Positions 32,889-44,821 are shown, counted from the stretch's first letter. The stretch: DNA of 64,000 nt from Paramacrobiotus metropolitanus (GCF_019649055.1 NW_026570247.1:248001-312000), one strand, 5' to 3'. Translations and numbers: made by a program. The notes: generated by a model from the letters alone, not told the origin.

Positions 32889-34599
32889 ATGGGATCACAT
32901 GCTAAATCGACCGCGGAATCTGTCAATTTGGTCATTGACGAAGCTTGAACAAACGAACCGCCAACAGCACCGGGCAAGAGAAGTAAGCAAAAGCAACAGC
33001 CGACTGACGACGTCTCACGCGAGTTCCACAATGATCCAGCCCTAAAGCATGTCCAAACCTGACTCGGTCGCAACAGAACGTAAGCGTTGACATCGCGTTT
33101 CCAGAGGACAAAGAGCTCTAGACCTCACTGAAGACACGTTGTGCCAACCTTGTTGGGAATACGGAAGAAGTCCGTAAGGAACATGAACGCCTTACCCAAC
33201 GGATGGCAGAGGTCATGAAACGAATGGGAGAACGATATTGGGCGGAAAAGAACCGGCCAGCAGTACAACAGCAGGCGACGCCTAAGCCACCGGCCAAGCA
33301 ATCGAAACCCTCGACGTCCAAAAAAACAGTCGAACAAGGAATCCGAACAACCTTCCGAACCCGACGATGAAATCTCCGACCACGGAGAAGCCGATCCATA
33401 CGAAGGATTTAAGGGCGACCGTGAAGAAGAGTGGAGCCACGGACCAGACACGGATGCGTCCGAATGGCCAGCTCCTGACGACGTACGTCAGCGGTTACCC
33501 GATGCTCAACCTGACGATCGACCAGTCGGATTTCACACAGTACGACTCCACGTCGAACTGGTCCGGAGCATCAGAAACGCCCGAACGGAGCGCAGGGACG
33601 TCTATCAGTCCTTGGTGCGCGACTTGTCGACCAACCTACAAATCGCAGGTCGGACCACACCATGGTTAATACAGAAGCTGATGATGGCAATAGTGGCATG
33701 GGCCTTGGACTTCGGATTAGCCGTAGCTGTCCACCGACAATGGGGACGGATAGCCGAGCGGATTTCACCCAATATAATCCAGAAGCTCAAACGTGCCACG
33801 GCCAGGGCCCAAGACGACCTCCCAACGAGGGTGGTAAGATGCATCGGATACGCACGGAACCCCCTCGGATCTTCCCTACTTCACATTGCCCGTATATACA
33901 ACGTTATGTACGAGAACAGCCAGGGAAATATCGATGCCATAATGAATGTCTTACAACCCGTCATCGACGCGATGGTTGCGGAATACACTCTCCACACGAC
34001 CAACGCGGAACGTGTCTTACCACTTCGGTAAACTGTACCCAGGTTTATATCGGAGCATCAACGACGCGAATTTAACCTCCGGATATCCTTAGAAGATCCA
34101 AAACTAACACCAGAAACAGATAGGGCATCGGGAATACAACGGACAGATACTACGTACAGGGAATAAATACTACGTAGCAAATAAACGCTAGAACTTCAAT
34201 GTAGAAAATTAATACCGGTAAAGTTGCAGCTCATAGTTGGCTAAGTTTGCTCACTGCGACTGGTCCCACATGCTGGCCCATGTTAACGAATTCTCCGGCC
34301 TTTAACTGCCAACCCATTTCGGAAGGCTATCCAAGCAGTAGCTTTGTTAACAGTTTTTCATTTCAGAAAGTATAACGTTGAGACTTCTGGTACTTAGTGG
34401 ACTAAATTAAAGTTGCACTTTCCGGTTGAAAATATTTGTCCATCTTGATCAGGCAAAAATTATGCACCACGCAGCCACACTGATATTTTCCTCGAGGTCA
34501 TTTTCAGGTTGCAGTCACTAAAATTGTTCCCAATAAAATGGTCCGTTAATTTTAATATTATAGCTATATTATAGCTATAGCTACTGACTGAACTGTGCT

Positions 34600-34706
34600 A
34601 ATTGCTTAGTGTAAGCTTTTGTTCAAATCCGAGAAAATGTAGAGAAAATGCCAAACGCCATTTGGCTAGATTGTTAATCAGCATTTTCTCTGAGTGACCC
34701 AACGAT
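34600..34706 (+). repeat. Dispersed repeat, copy 1
   Basis: GAAAATG-AGAAAATGCCAA-CGCCAT, then TAGAT, then CAGCATTTTCTCTGAGTGACCCAACG. The same series, in the same orientation and spacing, recurs at about 52140-52266. The pair probably represents a short interspersed or miniature element; ends are not defined. Confidence 0.6.
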
Positions 34707-34971
34707 TCCCAGAATTACGGTGCATCGACGTTACATTAATTACAAACTTAAGACAATCTGTTGAGGAATTTGCAGAGAAACTGAAAAGCATGTAGTAACT
34801 CGTACAAGATCGAAACGGCGAAGGTAGCACACCAATCCAATCACGGCGTACACACATATTCCAGGTCTGGTTATCCAGCCGTTATAGTTCGTAATCAAGG
34901 TAAAATTAAGCTCTATCGTAATCCGATTTATTGCCAGTCCATATGCCTGCCAGCTACCCGTCCCCTTCTCG

Positions 34972-35175
34972 TCAAGTGTAGCGGGCGTAGTTAGCCAGGC
35001 GGGCGCGCTGTTTCCCCGCAAAAGCCGGTTGTGTGGCCAGGAGAGCGCCCCAGCTGGCGGAGCGAAACGCGGATGTAGGCGCCGGTGGGGTCACCGTCTT
35101 CGTCACCGGCTGACTCAGGCGGGGCAGGTGGCGGAACATGGCGCGCAGACCCGGCTGGGGCGTCAGGAAGGCCAT
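34972..35175 (-). CDS. Small GC-rich ORF with mitochondrial-presequence-like composition
   Basis: The ATG at 35175 opens 67 codons in a sharply GC-rich island with G/C in most third positions, unlike its surroundings, so it is probably real exon sequence. The product has no Asp or Glu, many Arg, Ala, Ser and Thr, and alternating hydrophobic residues (Met-Phe-Arg-His-Leu-Pro-Arg-Leu). That is the look of an N-terminal mitochondrial targeting sequence. It ends at a TGA with no good donor close by. Either the first exon of a larger gene or an exon copied from elsewhere. Confidence 0.4.
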   Translation of the reverse strand: MAFLTPQPGLRAMFRHLPRLSQPVTKTVTPPAPTSAFRSASWGALLATQPAFAGKQRARLANYARYT

Positions 35176-35574
35176 GAATCTCTATGCCAGCCAACACATG
35201 GCATTCAACATATGCTTACATTTCTGTGAAGTATGTAGAAAGTACGTAATAATAATATGTAGCTTTAATAAAACATGTTCACTGCAGCTTGGCCAACAGG
35301 ATGAGTGAATGAGGAATAGGAACATCCGTACGTAGTAGGTAGTATTGCAACAAGAAGTGCTAGATTGTAAACAACAACGTACGAAGTACAACAATATCAG
35401 TAATCACGAGAATTCGTAAGTACACCACAATTTCCTATACAGCCACCGCAGTTTTCACTGTCGCGCACTGTTTTCTGGGAGGGGTTCCGTTGTCGTTCCA
35501 GCTAAACTATAGTACTATACATTTGCCTAAAAACTGTTTGTGCGCGGAATACCAACTTAAACTCGGGCGCATAT

Positions 35575-35692
35575 ATGTAATATGTATTTTACGATTTTCC
35601 ATAAAAACGTAATAATATGTATCTTACGATGTATGTAATATGTAATATGTATCTTACGTTTTTATGTAATATGTATCTTACGATTTTCTACT
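35575..35692 (+). repeat. Minisatellite, unit TAATATGTATCTTACG
   Basis: About five degenerate copies of a 16-20 bp unit, some extended by ATTTTC or TTTTTA. AT-rich and non-coding. Confidence 0.75.
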
Positions 35693-35734
35693 GGGATAAC
35701 CTAGGATTTAACCCGAATTACACGGAGGACCTAT

Positions 35735-35989
35735 TCAGCCGGTCATTATGATAAAGTTTCCACTGACCTTCTTTGGCGGCTCAACGATCTCGCCAGACTC
35801 CTCAACATCTTTGCCACGCAGCGCCGCCATGGGTGCCGTGGCTGGCAACAGATCGTCCGCATCATTCCCACCGGGAAAATTCCATCCGGAATCTAACATC
35901 CCCATCGCGATGGAGTCACCTTCTCCAGCGGTCGCAGACCGGCAGTATGCCGTCACACACAACAGCCAAATTATAAAAAGGGACTTCAT
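35735..35989 (-). CDS. Possible secreted-protein first exon (signal peptide)
   Basis: The ATG at 35989 is followed by Lys-Ser-Leu-Phe-Ile-Ile-Trp-Leu-Leu-Cys-Val-Thr-Ala-Tyr-Cys, a good signal peptide with a small-residue cleavage region (Ser-Ala-Thr-Ala-Gly). About 45 more residues follow, rich in Gly, Asp and Pro. The frame runs to a TGA at 35735, but a strong donor (AAG|GTCAGTGG near 35765) lies before it, so the exon probably ends there after Pro-Pro-Lys-Lys. No later exon was identified. The product would be a small secreted protein or peptide precursor of unknown role. Confidence 0.4.
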   Translation of the reverse strand: MKSLFIIWLLCVTAYCRSATAGEGDSIAMGMLDSGWNFPGGNDADDLLPATAPMAALRGKDVEESGEIVEPPKKVSGNFIIMTG

Positions 35990-36111
35990 TGCACATTTGC
36001 CAAGGATAAGGAAACGGTTGGGAAGCGGCAGAAAGCGCAGATTCAGTGCCGTGATAAACGGAGACTCTGCATACTTGAGAGGCACTTGAGCACAGCGCCA
36101 GAAAAGCGGTG

Positions 36112-36290
36112 CAAATGCCGCTGGCGCGGGATTACGATGTCATGTGGCTGATGTGGGATCAGCCAACCGGTGACATGCTGTTAATGGACCTCTGACGCTC
36201 TTGTCAATGTCTCCGTGGCCATGATGCACCCGGCGGCGGCTGATGGGATGGTTCATGTGCAGGCACCGTTTGTGCGAAGTGAGTCATTTC
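36112..36290 (+). other. Coding-like remnant
   Basis: A GC-rich patch with an open stretch (Met-Pro-Leu-Ala-Arg-Asp-Tyr-Asp-Val-Met-Trp) ends at a stop near 36196. A second frame then continues with Val-Asn-Val-Ser-Val-Ala-Met-Met-His and ends near a donor-like CGAA|GTGAGT. It looks like one exon with a frame break. Not recognised. Confidence 0.25.
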
Positions 36291-37244
36291 CGAATAGCTA
36301 CTTCTGCGCATAGCGCATAATTATAATACACAGACAGACAGATATTGCAAACCCATCTGCGGTAATTTTTGTAGCTTTTTCATCATGCACATTTAACATG
36401 CTCATTCATTTTTTGTAGTAGTTAGCGAAAGGAAATCCTAAAAACGTTTGGATAATCAAAGAGTTTTGCGGAGAACGGGAAATTAAAAAGAAGACAAATG
36501 TAGACAATATCGGACCCTAGAAAAATGACCCAGAAAAATGCAGTGTAACGGAATGTTCAGGACGAAACCCAGTAACTGCTAAGAACGTGTCAGATGGAAC
36601 TGCGTAATCGCCGCTTCGCGGCAGCTTCCGCCTGCTAGTTTGGTGGGGAAAGGTTGTAAGGTCAGTGCGCACCAGTCTAGCTTTTATTGATTAACCGGAG
36701 CGGATATCTTGCACAAGAAATTGTGGATACTCAGAGTCAATAACAAAGCGTAACACGCTCTATATGAGTACAAGTAACCAGCAATATTGCTTGGTACCGC
36801 ACCTATTTAGCGGCACCGTATCTCCAAATTTATTTATGTACAACGTATCCCGTGGCAGTATGTTCTGTGTTTCGTTATCGTTGCATTGTTTTGTCGAATA
36901 TTTTTGTGCAACCAGCCAGCCACCCTCGGTAAGTGATTGGAGGGATGCATAACTGCATAAGTGACTGGCGCGGACAGCGCTACCGCCGGCCTCGATCGAG
37001 CCTGTTCACTGTTCAGCCGACCATTAAGTTCGTGCATTACGGTACCAGAGTAGTAATCGCTCGTTCGTGGTAACAGCATTGGAAAATTAATGGTATTTTG
37101 TTTCATATGTGTAGAGGGCAGAGAAAGGTTTGCGAGCTACTGTTTTACAAGCGAAAACCCGGCCAGCACTTTATTTCGGGTTCTTAAGCGATTGCCGCCA
37201 CCGCGCACCACAAGGTGCGACGATCACAACGGGAACAGAGGATC

Positions 37245-39127
37245 ATGGCGTCCTTAGCAGCGTTGCCGCCATTCCGAAGAATGTTGACTGCGGCGGATGG
37301 GCGCTCCTTTGGCTACCAGAACACGGTGGTGGTGCGGACTGACAGCGACGCTAAAACCTATTGGCTGGGATACATTCAGGACATCTCCGACGAGAGTGAT
37401 TGTATTCTGGTTAACTTTGACTCCAAGCTGATGAATGCGCGTTGGATAGCAGCCAGTCGTGTGTGGCTGGCGTTGACGGCCGCCGGATTGTCCTCCGATG
37501 ACAGCGTGGATCTGGAGGTGCCGGTACAAGTGGCGCTGCGGGGCGTGGATGAAGGACCCTTTCGCTTCAGAGCGGCGCTGGTCAAGGGCGTGGCCTGGGA
37601 CAACCGCAGCCCTACTGGCATGTACTTTGTCCAGGCGCCACCTGCGGCGGTTAGCGACGGGGCAGCCGTTGACGGAGGATTCGAAGTGGTCGACCGTTGC
37701 CAGGTCATCCCGGAACTCCCATCGACCCACACACCTTGCGCCACCGCCAGCACTGTCTTGCATTATGTTAAGCACGTTATTTTTTTCCCCGGAGCGCCGT
37801 TCGTGCTGCAAGATGCCGCCGACCGATGCCGTTTCGTCCGGGATTTGCGTGCTGCTTTAAGGGATGACGCCCAGCTGAGGGAACTGAGTGACAGCTGTCG
37901 CTTCCACCTGTGCATCGGGACGGACAGCTGCACATTCATCGTGCTAAGCGCCCCGACGGAGGTGATGCCGGCGGAGTGGACCAACGACACGTTGTGGCAA
38001 GTATTGCGACACCATACCGCCGAACGGACGGAGAACAAGTCAATGCTGCGTATTTCACCGATGCCTTCAGGAATAGCTTGTGTATCGGCCGAACAAACGA
38101 CCGGCATCGCTTGGCTGCCGTCCTTGCTGTTAACCGAGATCCTTCTGCAAATGGACCTGCAGGCGCAGGCAAGCGCCAAAAGGTCCGTTAGCACTTACTG
38201 GTCGATAAGCAAGCACCAGGAAATTAGTCAGTAATTTTTCCATGCTGGATAGGGTGTGTGTCTTGTGGCAGCAGATCCTCAGCGACCCGCGCAACACGCA
38301 GCACCTGATCTTCCGTTGCCAGTCCTGCGGAAACGGCGCCGCCCAGTGCAGTCTCTCCCGCGACCACGCCCTGCTGCTGCTGCTCTCCCGCGCCATCCGC
38401 GCCACAACGAAGAGCCTAACGATCGTCGGCCCGCGTAATAGCTGCCACGTGACATACGTGTGCTGCAAATTGTTCTGGGCCCGGAAGCCGCGTCTGCCGC
38501 TGCTGATTCTGCGCGACCACGATCTGACTTTCGGCGGCTGTCTCAGCGAACACTCTTACGCCATACAGGTGACCGTCTTTGGCGACTCCGCCCAGCGCAT
38601 CATCGTCCGCAACTGGAGGCTCTGCGAGCTGTTCGGCCTCGCCATGCGCGCGTTGCTGGGCGAACTGCCGGTGGCGGAGAAGCAGCTAATGGTCTCATCA
38701 GGCTCCACGCTGGCCATCGACCGCATCCAAGTCCGTTTGGGCAACGTGGTTTTCCAGGGCGATATGGGCGAAGACGCTATCGCCAGCCATTTTATGTGGG
38801 CCGTCAACGCCCACTTTCCGCTGGTCAGCGACGACTTGTACGCCAAAGTGGCGGTTATCCACCAGCGCTGGGTACGCAGTCTGGCATATCCCGGGGAATG
38901 GGACGGAATTCGGGAGTATCTCAATGTGTAAGTACAGTTTGCTGTTCGTGAATCCAGCTGGCAGCTGCACGATAACCTTTAATCAACCCTTTAAAATCGA
39001 CAGGTTTAGCCCATTTTTTGGCGACGGGAGAGCAGGATGGTGGGATAACGTGGACTTGCGGACGGTGGATGTTTATCAACTGAGCAAACTGGCGGTCCTG
39101 GGCATCAGCGAGGTCTTCCGCGTCTGA
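37245..39127 (+). CDS. F-box protein with Tudor-like N-terminal region, intact (family member A)
   Basis: Gene model: exon 1 37245-38182, exon 2 38253-38927, exon 3 39004-39127, 578 codons, all junctions GT-AG and in phase. Residues 10-80 (Tyr-Gln-Asn-Thr-Val-Val-Val, Trp-Leu-Gly-Tyr-Ile, Trp-Ile-x-x-x-Arg-Val-Trp) look like a small Tudor/Agenet-type barrel. A middle domain of about 150 residues follows. An F-box (Leu-Pro-Ser-Leu-Leu-Leu-Thr-Glu-Ile-Leu ... Val-Cys-Val-Leu-Trp) spans the first intron. The C-terminal 230 residues may fold as a repeat or lectin-like domain that I cannot name. F-box proteins recruit substrates to SCF ubiquitin ligases. The start is set by conservation with 7240. 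The 70-75 bp introns are short. Confidence 0.85.
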
Positions 39128-40385
39128 TAGAAGAGTGGATCGGTACGGCAAGCGCGACTGCCTTTTCACTTTGACCGAAGTTGTACAGTATATTTATATA
39201 TCTGTCCTAGCAAGTTAGCAACTGTCGAGCGAAGTATAACTGCGGACAAATTCGGGCATGTTCGTGTTTAACTGTTTGGTTATTCCACTTAACATCTACC
39301 ACATTCAGGATATGCAGCATATGCTCCTGGACATGATGGAAGACGACCACGTTCGAAAATCGTTGCCTTTGTGTGTGCCTTAACAATCATGCTAAAAATG
39401 GGATCATATACATGATGGATGCTTAGACAATATATGATTATATCTAGTTGCATATTCATCGAACCTACTGTATGTTCTCTCGAGTCGATACGATGCGTTT
39501 CACGGATTAAACGGCCGTATTTCTCTTTGGCTGTCTTTTCAGCCTACTTAAAAAAACACCCTCAAGCGAAAAATATTGATTTCTCTAGCAGTGTTTTGAG
39601 AAAATTGACAGATTTGGACAGTATGATGCACTTGGCAAATGGCCAAGAAAATACAGTACAACCGCATAAGAAGAAGGACATAGACAAAGAGTACAATACT
39701 TCATAATTATGTAGTAACGTTATTAGAATAAAGAGGGTGATGCTGTTTCAGTGGCTAGAAAATCGTTTGTAGTTAAACGGCTATCCAGCGCGCTGAGGAA
39801 TCTTCTAATTGGGGGGGATTGGAAAAGGTAAGGTCACCAATACTGGCTTTTAATTGGCAGTAAACGGCCCAGGAATCTTGCAGGACGAATGTACGTGATC
39901 ACTACTGGTCAGAGTTTCATATCGAAGTGGATTTCATACGTTACGAGTACCGGAAGAATATCATAGAGCGATTTTGAGTTCTATAGTTAGGCATAAGTGA
40001 TAAGATCTGAATTGAGAGATTTCTAGTCTTCTCTGTATCTCTTGGTACGCCGTTTTAATGTTTTTAGTGAGCGATCTAAGGCTTTGAAAGTTTCTTAATG
40101 TGGATGCTTATCCGATCGTAGGGCTATATAATCGCCAAGCTTGCAAATTTTAGATTGTCCTTTCTGATTTAGTCCACTGGAAGTCATCTAGCAGTCGCTT
40201 GAATTGTGTTTCGTAAATAAAGTCTCAAAATTCACTTCGAAATATCTAAGTTAGACTAGCTACGTACAGTGCTTGCGGCAGCACACTACGCTAGTGGAGT
40301 TATTAACGCAATACAGCAGACGGAAAAAATAGGGAGACCTTTTCGCTGCGGTAGGAGAGCGTGAGACTTCTCGTAATAAAGCGGA
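39128..40385. other. No gene seen
   Basis: Spacer between two F-box copies. A 95-codon plus-strand frame at 39419-39706 has no motif, and coding-type codon use is not evident. No repeat of note. Confidence 0.4.
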
Positions 40386-40389
40386 CGGA

Positions 40390-40670
40390 GCGGGTCAGCC
40401 GCTACTGCGTGGCGTGGTCGTACCGAATGCGACTTTGTGGGCGCCATTGCTGCAGTCTGGGCTGTGCTGCGTATGGCGCGGGTGTCTAAAAACAGTTACC
40501 ACAGTGCACATACTCTGCAGATGCGAAAGTCCATCCGCTATTGTACAGGCCGGCAGCGACTCGGGACCAGTGACCTTTTGGCGATGGTCTGCATGTGGGG
40601 ATACAAGTGAAGGAGGATCGCGGTCCACATGGGAGGCGGCAGACAACGGATAACCGCACCCGCCTGACAG
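40390..40670 (-). pseudogene. Decayed F-box family fragment
   Basis: On the minus strand a stretch resembling the F-box exon end (Leu-Pro-x-x-Pro-Arg-Ser) is followed by a degraded donor after the Lys codons near 40570. Beyond 40510 the sequence resembles the start of the next exon (the region of Val-Cys-Ala-Leu-Trp). The nucleotide sequence is closest to the fragment at 3480-3885, sharing GATCGCGGTCCAC and CCAGTGACCTTTTG blocks. All reading frames are broken. Confidence 0.6.
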
Positions 40671-40784
40671 TAGAAAACAAGAAGTACCCGGAGAAATGGA
40701 CGCTACTCACGCTAGTCAGCGTACTGGTGACAGGAATGGTTGCTCGAACTTGTTCCACCACCCTTTAATACCGTCTGTTTATAC

Positions 40785-40862
40785 TTACTTTTATGTACCT
40801 TCTTACCTTTTATGTATGCACCTTTTATGTACCTGTACCTTTACCATTTATGTACGTGCAAA
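40785..40862 (+). repeat. Short TTTATGTACCT-type minisatellite
   Basis: Four or five degenerate copies of TTTTATGTACCT or TTTATGTATG in tandem. Non-coding. Confidence 0.6.
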
Positions 40863-41170
40863 TGATACGATCCCGAAAACCCTAACACCAATGCAAGACG
40901 AATATAAGGTATCATACCATTAGAATAATCCAAAACATTCGAAGCGGGACGTAGTACCTCGTATAACCCCATAACAATCGAACCAGTGCAGCAGCTTAAT
41001 ATACGTACGACTGGTGCGAGTTTTGATGGCAAAGCCCACTAAACTGTACATAGGTGGCCAATCTTTACAGTATACGGAATCTTTGATTTCTCCAGTGCCA
41101 ACCTGAGTGCAGCCAACGCCCTCGTACGTTTAGACAACACCAAACATGAGTGGGCCCACGATGCACCACG

Positions 41171-43845
41171 TTATACTCCGAATACCGCGTCGATTCCGTA
41201 GATGGCCGCTCTGCTTAATGTCGCGACATTCACCAGTCGCAGATCAGCCGCGACCCACGTTTGTGGTGGGCCGTCGGGATCAAATGGGCTGAACCTGCGG
41301 ATATCATACGGTTGCAGGGTTTCACAATTTGCACCACAGCACCATATGAAAACACTCAAAACCAGAGGACAGAGACGTATCGAAATACTTACAGTAGCAG
41401 ATAATTGCGAATGGTCCGCCATTGATCCGGATAGTTTACAGTGCGCATCCAACGGGCATACACCGCCGTGACATTGTCTAGCATGTCGGTCGGGACCGGC
41501 GGGAAGTTGTCGTTCAAGGCCGACATGACGCGGCTGGCCATGCGCGCCCAGTGATCGACGTCCTCGCCACAGCGCAGCAACAGCCGCGGAATAGTGATTC
41601 GCAGTGTATCGATGGGCAGTTCTGGCGACTTTGTGAGATCCCTCATGAATGCCTGCTCATGAGCGGTAGCATATAAGCATCGCTGTTCCAGTATACACGA
41701 CGCGTAAATACGATGCGCATTATGTCGCCAAAGAGATGGTCAACACTCCAGTTATGGAGTAGGAGCGAGTTGCAACTCCTTCGGTATAGTATCGCAACAT
41801 AAGCGGCCGGATGTTGCGAATACGACTGCCTCTCGAACATGCGGTTTATCCGTCCGGGATCCGTGACAGTATGGTCCTTGACAACGATTAAGGGTAGTTT
41901 ATTACGCAGGGGTGACAACAGGTAAGGTACGAAGTAAGGGTGATATGGATGGGATTCTCCCAGTAGGGTGAGACTTTTGCTCATGGAGCTGATGGTGCGA
42001 CTTAGGAGGGTCGCCATGCGGAAGCAGTTATTACTATCGGAATGAATCCCGGAGCAGCTGTCCAAGGAGACACTGATGTGCTCGGTCAGGCGGTAATGGC
42101 TCAGCAGCAGCTGCCACAATGCACACACCTTGTCAAAGCAGCAAAACGTTCGGAAAGCCAGTAGAATACCAAGCCCATCCAGAATCACAGAAAGTACTAT
42201 GTACAGCCTAGCACAAAAACATTTAGAAATTCGCCAGCCTGTCCATGGTTTAGACATTAACTGAATACTCGTACCAAAATATACCGTGTTCAACAGGAGC
42301 ATATTTTAATGCACACAAACTGCCAGCACTGGGTTCAAACGGAGAATGCTACGTAATGACAAGATAGACAACGTGTACAACAGTCATTCGTACATCGACA
42401 CCGTACATCGGCGTTGATGTATCCGGAAGTGTTCGGCACAACCCAATAATACTACTATACAGTAGCCGTCGTGTTCAACTGGCAGGCTGCCATTGGATAG
42501 TCTTTTAACGCTGCGCACAGTTTGCTCATATTTGCACAAACCGCTGTTGCGCAATCGGGGTACTTTGTTAGCTTGTACTCATTAAGATTGCCGGCACTCA
42601 TCAAATCGAGCATGAAACAGCGCATATGGAGAGCCGGAAGGTTATGTTATTTAGCTAAGCTTCCGGAGATCAAGCACCGGTGACAGTAACTGCTGCCCTG
42701 GCGCGCTATCGAATTTTGTCAAACGGTGCATTGGTGGCTGTATTTGCATTTTGGTGATTTCACCGAAATGCATCAGCGCATTGGTTGTCTTACCGTTTGG
42801 CCCGCATTTGCGAATGTAGGTCCATGTGGGGAAATATCTCGCTGAAGAGCTCTGGTGGCAGATGACACAGACGAACAGCCGCGGAACATACCTTGATTTC
42901 CGCATCTAAAAAACAACGAAAGTCTCAGTCTAGGATTGCTACGATTGTAGGAATGCGTCCTCAATCCTGATAATGTGGCTCTACAGTGTCTCAGACCTCC
43001 TGCGAGCCGATTCCGCACAAAAATCACTGGCAGATGAACCCGGTTGGTCAGATGTGTCTCCAGCACCTGCAGCAACGCCGCTGCCCAGTGCTTCACTATC
43101 TCGGCATCCATTGCCAGACTCATGACAATAAACACACATTCCTCCCGTTCCATGCGCAGGTGAAAGCGACAGCAGTCAAACATGCGATAAAACACGCGAA
43201 AAAGCGCCCTATCCGAATATTTCCTTTGAAATTCCTGGCGATAGTGCGTGATGATGCGGAATGGATCCGCGGTATCACGGAGAACCATGTGAGCTCGCGG
43301 AAACGGTAGGACAAATTTGGTGCAGTGCAGACGTTGATTAGCGCTGCTGGCGTCCAGTAAGGGTAATTCGAGCAGTGAGGAGCCAATTGGCGGTAACTGC
43401 TGGCTAATCTGACAGTGGTGCACTAATGCGCGAGGCCCACTGCGTCGCCCGTAGTCTGTGGCGGCCGTATCGGTTAGGACCGGGAAGTTGACACACTGTT
43501 CACAGCCGCGTATCATTCCAATCGGGTGTGTCACCGGTCGGAAGCGAAACGGCCCGTCGTCTTCGTCACGGAGTGCGCATAGATGGGCCGACCGTCGGTA
43601 TCCCGGGGTACCCAGTCGTCCCGGAGGAGGGGCAGCGGCCAGACGCGTCCCTTGTGGACCCAACGGTCCGTGACCTTTTTGGCGTCGAAGTGGATGAAGA
43701 CCCGGTCGGCGTCCATATCCTGAATGTATCCCAACCACCAACTGTCGTCATCGTTGCGGACCGCCACCGTGTTCTGGTAACTCATCTGGTTGGCTGCGAC
43801 CAAGAGCGGCCGGAACTGTGGCATCAGCAATGGCGCAAACTCCAT
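41171..43845 (-). pseudogene. F-box protein gene with Tudor-like N-terminal region, frame-broken (family member C)
   Basis: Minus-strand gene with the full family architecture: exon 1 43845-42997, exon 2 42905-42794 (112 bp, holding the F-box Leu-Pro-Pro-Glu-Leu-Phe-Ser-Glu-Ile), exon 3 about 42128-41393, exon 4 41294-41171. Splice sites are consensus (for example CT|GTAAGT at 41392). The frame fails in three places. Near 43575 one base is out of register after Ile-Tyr-Ala-His. At the exon 2/3 junction the phase does not match. Near 41670 a stop is reached and the reading continues in another frame. Each could be a mutation or a sequence error; the well-kept splice sites suggest either recent death or errors. 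Confidence 0.75.
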
Positions 43846-44821
43846 GTTCTACTAGTGTTGCCAGATACTCTGAATGTTTTGTTGGGATGACCGTGCAGGC
43901 ACCTAATTAATCCAGGCAAACTTAGCTTGGAGTAGATGTATGGTATCCCCGCGTCAGTAATCTGTGAAACTGATAAGCAGATTGCTCTATTTTTCCTTCT
44001 TGTTGTAGTAACTAACGATGCCAAGCTCTGACCATGAGATGCCCAATGTTCAGTACAAAAAACTGGGTGTGGTTGGCAACTTGATTCTGCAATAGAATCG
44101 CGTCAGAGAAGGTTTTGCTGAGTCAATATGCAGTAAAAATGCAGCGACAGATGCTATGACCTATGAGTCGCCTTTGCTTACCTGTTAAGAAGAAATCCTG
44201 TCGTTCAGTTTGTTCATCTTGCTCTGGGTATTCACTATTCGATCCGTTATTATTTTTATCCGCCTTTCTTGGCTTAGTATATCCTAATGGCTTTGGATTA
44301 ATGCATTGCTGAGTATCTAAACCGAGCTGTTTTTGAAACAACTAGCCGAATAAAGCGATTGCAAAGTATGGCTGGGTTTTAGGCGCCGTACGGATCTACC
44401 GCCTTTCCTCTATTAATTTCTCTGCAGCATGCGAGTGTTAGAGCTGCCCTACTAACTAGCATAGCCAGCCTGCCCTATTCTGCGACGGCCTGCCGGTCTC
44501 CTAACGATTTCGTGGAGGACGGCGTACTTTCCTCGATTGCATTCGCGCAGAGAGCAAATCAGACGGGTGTTGAGATTTGTGTCTAGCATTTTGCCTTTAA
44601 CACGCGGATCAGTATTAACAAGTTGTTCATTGACTGCTGAGTGTGACCTGCCGTGTTGTCGAATTGCATCGATATCGTTTATTAAAAAAAAACGTAATGC
44701 AAATGCAACGATTAGATCAGGTACGTTAGAAGTATCCGCGAAGTTACAACCCGACTGAATCCACCAGAATGAAATGCTAGCGATAAAATAACAATCTGCT
44801 GTTGTTGCGTACTAGGTCACA
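43846..44821. other. Intergenic gap between divergent F-box genes C and B
   Basis: The two genes start 976 bp apart and point away from each other, so this gap should hold both promoters. A minus-strand frame at 44123-44341 (hydrophilic, Asn/Lys/Glu-rich) contains a strong donor (ACAG|GTAAGC near 44180) but no motif. I do not call it a gene. Confidence 0.4.

Larger units (their letters stand above)
28735..34075 (+). pseudogene. Right arm of the CCGACC-rich block: train of broken plus-strand ORFs
   Basis: Coding-like sequence runs rightwards from about 28740, shifting frame every 200-700 bp: 28921-29631, 29588-29818, 30078-30281, 30260-30519, 31163-31633, 31714-31944, 32139-32888, 33130-33470 and 33612-34031. 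The pieces are rich in Gln, Arg, Glu and Pro, with heptad-like spacing suggesting coiled coils. Thr-Pro-Gln-Tyr occurs near the start of two of them (about 28950 and 32200), suggesting internal duplication. Between 30530 and 30720 lies a GCCGGC-rich spacer. Composition matches the left arm read in the opposite direction. No polymerase, protease or capsid motif is seen. Confidence 0.4.

Noticed and set aside
28735-34075. Retroviral-type gag-pol in the CCGACC-rich block
   Set aside because: Coiled-coil and Gln/Pro-rich pieces look gag-like, but no zinc knuckle, protease, reverse transcriptase or integrase motif is present.
39419-39706. Plus-strand 95-codon frame after F-box gene A
   Set aside because: No motif and no coding-type composition; it is likely chance in AT-rich DNA.
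44123-44341. Minus-strand exon between F-box genes C and B
   Set aside because: It has a strong donor, but the hydrophilic sequence lacks any motif and no partner exon was found.
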